DNA from: Brevundimonas sp.
GTDB lineage: Bacteria > Pseudomonadota > Alphaproteobacteria > Caulobacterales > Caulobacteraceae
Reading direction: 5' to 3'
Assembly: GCA_031119155.1 (NCBI GenBank)
Contig: JAVHYH010000118.1
Coordinates: 1 to 10,144 of the forward strand
DNA: 10,144 nt
How positions within the stretch are numbered: the first letter of the stretch is position 1; each line of letters begins with the position of its first letter. This document shows, piece after piece, positions 6,514-10,144 of the stretch. The notes below the pieces were generated by a model. That model was not told the DNA's origin. It did not search any database and worked only from the letters and a program-made list of their open reading frames with translations. The translations under genes and the position numbers were made by a program.

Positions 6514-7377
6514 TCACCGCTTCTGGCAGGACGGGCAGTAGAAGGTCGAGCGGCCGGACTGGACGATGCGTCTGACGACGCCGGTGCAATCGTCGGCGCG
6601 GCAGGGTTCGCCCTCGCGGCCGTAGACGTCGAAGCGGTGCTGGAAATAGCCCTGCCCGCCCTCGGCGTTGGCGAAGTCGCGGAGCGTCGAGCCGCCCGCC
6701 TCGATGGCGTCGTTGAGGACGTCGCGGATCTTCGTGCCGAGGACTTCCAGACGCGGCTTCGACACCTTTCCGGCGGCGATCAGCGGTGAGATGCGGGCGC
6801 GGTAGAGGGCCTCGCAGACGTAGATGTTGCCCAGACCGGCGACGAGGCGCTGGTCGAGCAGGCTGACCTTGATGTTCTGCTTGCGGCCCGCGAACACCTC
6901 GGCGAGGTGGGCGCCGGAGAAGGCGTTGCCGAGCGGCTCGGGGCCCATGCCGGCGAACCACGGATGGGTCTCGGTCTGGTCGGTGGGGATCAGGCCCATG
7001 AAGCCGAAGCGGCGGGCGTCGGCGAAGCCAACGCGGTGGGTTGCGCCGTTCAGGGTGGCGCAGAAGCTCATATGCTCATGCTTGCCGGCGATGGGGGCAG
7101 GCTCCTCGAACTCGCCCAGCTGGCGGCCGTCGAGGGTGAAGCGGCCGGTCATGCCGAGATGGGTAACCCAGGTCTCGCCGGTGGACAGCCGCATCAGCAG
7201 ATATTTGGCCCGCCGGTCGATCCGCTCGACCACCGCGCCGTCCAGCCGTTCGGGAAAGCGGTCGGGGAAGGGGAAACGCAGGTCGGGGCGGTTCTGACGC
7301 GTCCGGCTGAGGCGCGCGCCCTCCAGCACCGGCTGCAGGCCGCGGCGGACGGTTTCGACCTCGGGAAGTTCGGGCAT
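6514..7377 (-). CDS. mutM: bifunctional formamidopyrimidine-DNA glycosylase / AP lyase
   Basis: MutM (Fpg) removes 8-oxoguanine and ring-opened purines in base excision repair and cleaves the abasic site. The 287-residue product starts MPELPEVETVRRGL; after Met removal Pro2 is the catalytic nucleophile and Glu3 the partner acid. RRAKYLL with Lys58 matches the phosphate-contacting lysine of E. coli Fpg. LVAGLGNIYVCEAL (178-191) is the helix-two-turn-helix core, and a zinc finger closes the protein: Cys259-x4-Cys264-x16-Cys281-x2-Cys284, ending CPSCQKR. The first spacing is four residues rather than the two of E. coli; I recall this in alphaproteobacterial relatives. The start is fixed by the need for the N-terminal proline, though the open frame extends far upstream. 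No ribosome site exists: the bases before the ATG are CCTAATCCCTCCT on the coding strand, part of the heptamer array, so initiation is unusual or leaderless. Confidence 0.97.
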   Translation of the reverse strand: MPELPEVETVRRGLQPVLEGARLSRTRQNRPDLRFPFPDRFPERLDGAVVERIDRRAKYLLMRLSTGETWVTHLGMTGRFTLDGRQLGEFEEPAPIAGKHEHMSFCATLNGATHRVGFADARRFGFMGLIPTDQTETHPWFAGMGPEPLGNAFSGAHLAEVFAGRKQNIKVSLLDQRLVAGLGNIYVCEALYRARISPLIAAGKVSKPRLEVLGTKIRDVLNDAIEAGGSTLRDFANAEGGQGYFQHRFDVYGREGEPCRADDCTGVVRRIVQSGRSTFYCPSCQKR

Positions 7378-7378
7378 A

Positions 7379-7510
7379 GGAGGGATTAGGGACCAGGGAT
7401 TGGGGATTAGGGACCAGGGATTGGGGATTAGGGAGGTAGCGCATCCATGAGCCGGCGCACAGGACAGGCGCAGCAAACCTAATCCCCAATCCCTAGTCCC
7501 TAATCCCTCC
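7379..7510. repeat. inverted array of GGG-starting 7-bp repeats in the mutM/OPT divergent region
   Basis: From 7382 the plus strand reads in strict 7-bp steps: GGGATTA, GGGACCA, GGGATTG, then the same three again (a perfect 21-bp tandem duplication, 7382-7402 and 7403-7423), then GGGATTA and GGGAGGT. The segment 7379-7411 recurs in inverted orientation at 7478-7510 with one mismatch in 33 bases, 66 bp away. Eight GGG runs with 4-base spacers could form a G-quadruplex on the plus strand, which is the template strand for mutM. The array starts 1 bp from the mutM ATG and ends about 60 bp before the OPT ATG, so both promoters must lie within or between the arms; I could not identify either with confidence. 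Confidence 0.88.
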
Positions 7511-7569
7511 CCCTCTCGACGCCTGCGACATTTCGGGCTTAGGTCGCCGCAACATCGGGAGAGGGCCGC

Positions 7570-9636
7570 ATGACGGACGCCACAAGCACGCCTGCAACGA
7601 CGGGCGGAAAACGCATTGAACTGACGCTGAGAGCCCTGCTGCTGGGCTGTGTGCTGGCGGTGATCTTCACCGCCGCCAACGTCTATCTGGGACTGAGGGT
7701 CGGGCTGACCTTCGCCTCGGCCATTCCGGCGGCGGTGATCGCCATGGCCGTGATGCGGACGTTCCGCACCTCGACCATCTGGGAGAATATGACGGTGCAG
7801 ACCGTCGCCTCGGTCGGCGGGGCGATGAGCGCCATCATCTTCGTGCTGCCCGGCCTGATCATGGTCGGCGCCTGGCGCGAGTTCCCGATCTGGGAATCGA
7901 TCACCATCTGCCTGCTGGGCGGCATTCTGGGGGTGACCTTCTCGATCCCCCTGCGTCGGGCGCTGGTCGTCAACGGCGGCCTGCCCTACCCCGAAGGCGT
8001 GGCCGCGGCCGAGGTGCTGAAGGTCGGCTCGCGCGGGGCGGAACAGACCGAGAGCGCGGTGCGCGAGAACCGGATCGGCCTGTGGGTCGTGGTCTGGTCG
8101 GCGGTCGCCTCGGCGGGCTTCGCCTTCCTGCAGGCGGCGCGCGTGTTCGCCGGTGAAGCCGCCCGCTTCTTCAAGCTGCCCGCCGCGCTGGGCGGCGGCG
8201 CGACCGGCCTGGGCGCCGGGATGCAGTTCGCCCTGCTGGGCGCCGGACACCTGATCGGCCTGACCGTGGGTCTGGCCCAGTTGTTCGGCCTGCTGGTCGC
8301 CTGGTTCATCATCGTGCCGATCATGACCTCTCCGGACTATGTGACCTGGACCGCGAGCATGGGTCTGGAATCGCTGGCCGCCAGCGTGGCGCCGGGCTCT
8401 CCCGCCGCTGAACTGGCCAACACCGTCTGGCGCAACGAGGTCCGCTTCATGGGCGCCGGCGTCATCGGCGTGGCCGCCATCTGGACCCTGATCAAGCTGG
8501 CCGGTCCGCTGGTCGGCGGCCTGACCTCGGCGCTGGCCAGCCAGGCCAAGCGCAAGGGCGGGGAGGCGCTGGACCGCACCGAACAGGACATTCCGATCAA
8601 CTGGGTCGGCGGCGTCTCGGTCGCCTGCGTCATCGGCATCGCGGGCCTGCTGGCCTATGTCGCCAACACCCAGCCGGCGCTGGCCGCCACCGCCCCGATG
8701 CTGATCGCGGGCGGCGTGGTCTATGTGGTCATCATCGGTTTCGCCGTGGCCGCCATCTGCGGCTACATGGCCGGTCTGATCGGCTCGTCGAACAGCCCGG
8801 TGTCGGGCGTCGGCATCCTGGCCATCGTCGTCGCCTCGCTGATGATGCTGGCCGTCATCGCCATCGCGGGCGTGCCGGCCGATCCGGCCTTCATCAGCTA
8901 TGCCCTGATCGTCACCGCCATCGTCTTCGCCGTGGCGGTCATCGCCAATGACAACCTGCAGGACCTGAAGACCGGCCAGCTGGTCGCCGCGACGCCCTGG
9001 CGTCAGCAGACGGCCCTGATCGTCGGCGTCATCGCCGGCGCCATCGTCATCCCCTTCGTGCTGAACGCGATGAACCGCGCCTTCGGCTTCGAGGGCGGGC
9101 CGGTCGGCATCGCCTCGGAACCGCTGGCGGCCCCGCAGGCGACCCTGATCTCGGCGCTGGCCAAGGGCGTGATCAGCGGCGACCTGCGTTGGGACCTGAT
9201 CGGCGTCGGCGCCCTGATCGGCGTGGGCGTCATCATCCTGGACGCGGTGCTGAACGCGACCACCAAGGGCAAGGTCAAGCTGCCGCCGCTGGCCGTCGGC
9301 ATCGGCTTCTACCTGCCCGCCGCCATCACCACGATGCTGGTCATCGGCGCCACCGCCGGCTGGCTCTACGAGAAGGCGCTGAAGGGCAAGTCGTTCGAGG
9401 AGGTCGGCAAGCGGATGGGCATCCTGATGGCCTCCGGCCTGATCGTCGGCGAAAGCCTGTTCGGCGTGCTGAACGCCGGCGTCATCGGCGGCACCGAGAA
9501 CGAGGCGCCGTTCGCGGTGTTCGGCATCGGCGAAGGCTGGCCGGAAGGCGGCGGCATGCTGACCGGGGTTCTGGTCTTCGGCCTGATCGCGTTCGGCCTG
9601 TACAGCTGGATCAAGCGCCAGTCGGCCAAGGTCTGA
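7570..9636 (+). CDS. OPT-family oligopeptide transporter
   Basis: This 688-residue inner-membrane protein belongs to the oligopeptide transporter family (PF03169), in the bacterial subgroup of roughly 600-700 residues. A short hydrophilic N-terminus is followed by many hydrophobic segments, about 14-16. Seen signatures: NVYLGLRVGLTFASAIPAA at 37-55, GGLPYPEGVAAAEVL at 136-150, GSSNSPVSGVGI at 405-416, NDNLQDLKTGQLVAATPWRQQ at 460-480, GIGFYLPAAITTML at 577-590, and SGLIVGESLFGVLNAG near the C-terminus. Members import peptides or metal-chelate conjugates, usually with protons; the substrate of this one cannot be told. GGGAGAGG precedes the ATG by about 6 bases and fixes the start. It is transcribed divergently from mutM across the heptamer inverted repeat and ends 44 bp before a strong hairpin, so it is probably monocistronic. 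Codon use is strongly GC-biased, like a native gene. Confidence 0.94.
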   Translation: MTDATSTPATTGGKRIELTLRALLLGCVLAVIFTAANVYLGLRVGLTFASAIPAAVIAMAVMRTFRTSTIWENMTVQTVASVGGAMSAIIFVLPGLIMVGAWREFPIWESITICLLGGILGVTFSIPLRRALVVNGGLPYPEGVAAAEVLKVGSRGAEQTESAVRENRIGLWVVVWSAVASAGFAFLQAARVFAGEAARFFKLPAALGGGATGLGAGMQFALLGAGHLIGLTVGLAQLFGLLVAWFIIVPIMTSPDYVTWTASMGLESLAASVAPGSPAAELANTVWRNEVRFMGAGVIGVAAIWTLIKLAGPLVGGLTSALASQAKRKGGEALDRTEQDIPINWVGGVSVACVIGIAGLLAYVANTQPALAATAPMLIAGGVVYVVIIGFAVAAICGYMAGLIGSSNSPVSGVGILAIVVASLMMLAVIAIAGVPADPAFISYALIVTAIVFAVAVIANDNLQDLKTGQLVAATPWRQQTALIVGVIAGAIVIPFVLNAMNRAFGFEGGPVGIASEPLAAPQATLISALAKGVISGDLRWDLIGVGALIGVGVIILDAVLNATTKGKVKLPPLAVGIGFYLPAAITTMLVIGATAGWLYEKALKGKSFEEVGKRMGILMASGLIVGESLFGVLNAGVIGGTENEAPFAVFGIGEGWPEGGGMLTGVLVFGLIAFGLYSWIKRQSAKV

Positions 9637-9680
9637 TCGCCCTCTGATCGCCGCTTTCGGCGACGATAAGGAAACACCTG

Positions 9681-9714
9681 ACGCCAGTGCGTGCTTCGCG
9701 TGCACTGGCGTTTC
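9681..9714 (+). terminator. strong hairpin terminator after the OPT gene
   Basis: ACGCCAGTGC (9681-9690) and GCACTGGCGT (9702-9711) form a perfect 10-bp stem. The intervening 11 bases can extend it by four more pairs, including two G-U, to a TTC loop. Only three T follow (9711-9713), so termination may be partial or factor-assisted. It separates the OPT gene from typA. Confidence 0.6.
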
Positions 9715-9717
9715 GGC

Positions 9718-9779
9718 GTTCGGGCCTGTATGAGGCGCGCGCCTTCCCTGCATTTACGCCCTGACCCAGCGGCCCGAAC
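9718..9779 (+). promoter_or_regulatory. inverted repeat in the region upstream of typA
   Basis: GTTCGGGCC (9718-9726) is the exact complement of GGCCCGAAC (9771-9779), with 44 bases between. The spacer contains the 10-bp palindrome GGCGCGCGCC (9734-9743). If transcribed, this could fold into a structured typA leader ending about 30 bases before the ATG; as DNA it could be an operator. I see no clear promoter boxes in 9637-9809. Confidence 0.35.
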
Positions 9780-9809
9780 CGTTTCCGGCCGCCCATTCGC
9801 GATACACAT

Positions 9810-10144
9810 ATGAATCTGCGCAACGTCGCCATCATCGCCCACGTTGACCACGGCAAGACGACCCTGGTTGACCAACTGCTCGCTCAATCGGGCGTGTTCC
9901 GAGCCAACGAAGCGACGACCGAGCGCGCGATGGACTCGAACGACCAGGAAAAAGAGCGCGGCATCACCATTCTGGCCAAGGCCACCTCGGTGCTGTGGAA
10001 CGGCAAGGCCGGCGAGACCCGCATCAACATCATCGACACCCCCGGCCACGCCGACTTCGGCGGTGAGGTCGAGCGCATCCTGGGCATGGTGGACGGCTGC
10101 GTCATCCTGGTGGACGCCGAAGAGGGCGTCATGCCCCAGACCAA
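9810..10144 (+). CDS. typA: translational GTPase TypA/BipA, N-terminal part
   Basis: The first 111 codons of a GTPase run off the right edge. The translation begins MNLRNVAIIAHVDHGKTT, with the G1/P-loop AHVDHGKT at residues 10-17, ERGITI (G2/switch I) at 49-54, DTPGHADFGGEVER (G3) at 76-89 and VDAEEGVMPQT at 101-111. The MNLRN start and LVDQLLAQSGVFR after the P-loop distinguish TypA/BipA from EF-G, LepA and EF-Tu. BipA binds the ribosome and assists large-subunit assembly and growth at low temperature or under stress; a complete protein is about 600 residues. No Shine-Dalgarno match precedes the ATG (bases GATACACAT), and no other in-frame start fits the family. It is separated from the OPT gene by a hairpin and a 9-bp inverted repeat, so it should have its own promoter. 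Confidence 0.95.
   Translation, partial: MNLRNVAIIAHVDHGKTTLVDQLLAQSGVFRANEATTERAMDSNDQEKERGITILAKATSVLWNGKAGETRINIIDTPGHADFGGEVERILGMVDGCVILVDAEEGVMPQT

Noticed and set aside
7375..7440. Heptapeptide repeat SLIPNPW in frame with MutM, as an N-terminal extension
   Set aside because: The 21-bp repeat keeps the frame open, but no suitable start precedes it and an extension would block the catalytic N-terminal proline.
7379..7510. CRISPR array
   Set aside because: The units are 7 bp without unique spacers of constant length and are arranged as an inverted repeat, unlike CRISPR repeats of about 24-37 bp.
7525..7547. GCGAC/GTCGC operator before the OPT gene
   Set aside because: A 5-bp inverted repeat with a 13-base spacer is too short to mean anything in GC-rich DNA.
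6514..9753. Very long minus-strand open frame covering mutM and the antisense of the OPT gene
   Set aside because: Only the MutM part is real. The remainder is a repetitive Asp/Gly/Gln/Arg-rich translation typical of antisense frames in GC-rich genes, and MutM needs a free proline right after its start Met.

Overview
The window is high-GC, tightly packed bacterial DNA. Its codon use, its gene set (TypA, MutM, GumN-type periplasmic protein, BCCT and OPT transporters) and the frequent lack of strong Shine-Dalgarno sites suit an alphaproteobacterium, most likely a Caulobacteraceae member such as Brevundimonas. The genus is an inference; no rRNA or other marker is present.

Layout. Positions 1-653 (minus) hold the N-terminal part of a large restriction-modification type protein with a visible PD-(D/E)xK nuclease core; the rest lies beyond the left edge. 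Next, all on the minus strand, come a BCCT choline/betaine-type transporter (816-2720), a DUF4241 putative lipoprotein (2778-3542), an enoyl-CoA hydratase (3640-4428), a small four-helix membrane protein (4575-5018), a DUF1697 protein (5018-5557), a secreted TraB/GumN-family protein (5564-6442) and mutM/fpg (6514-7377). After a divergent intergenic region, an OPT-family oligopeptide transporter (7570-9636) and the start of typA/bipA (9810 to the right edge) lie on the plus strand.

Transcription units. The GumN, DUF1697 and membrane-protein genes look like one operon: the gaps are 6 bp and then a 1-bp TGATG overlap. A likely terminator separates mutM from this operon. The enoyl-CoA hydratase and the lipoprotein may be cotranscribed. 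An intrinsic terminator that contains the lipoprotein stop codon closes that unit before the transporter. OPT ends at a strong hairpin before typA.

Non-coding structure. The most unusual signals are two intergenic arrays built of 7-bp words, each arranged as an inverted repeat. One (7379-7510) fills the mutM/OPT divergent region, begins 1 bp from the mutM start codon and carries eight GGG runs. The other (4464-4547) lies upstream of the enoyl-CoA hydratase. A second type of GC-rich palindromic repeat sits in two other gaps (754-800 and 3584-3629). I saw no tRNA, rRNA, insertion sequence or CRISPR array. Apart from the partial restriction-modification gene the coding content is ordinary, and I cannot claim a new multi-gene system from this window.
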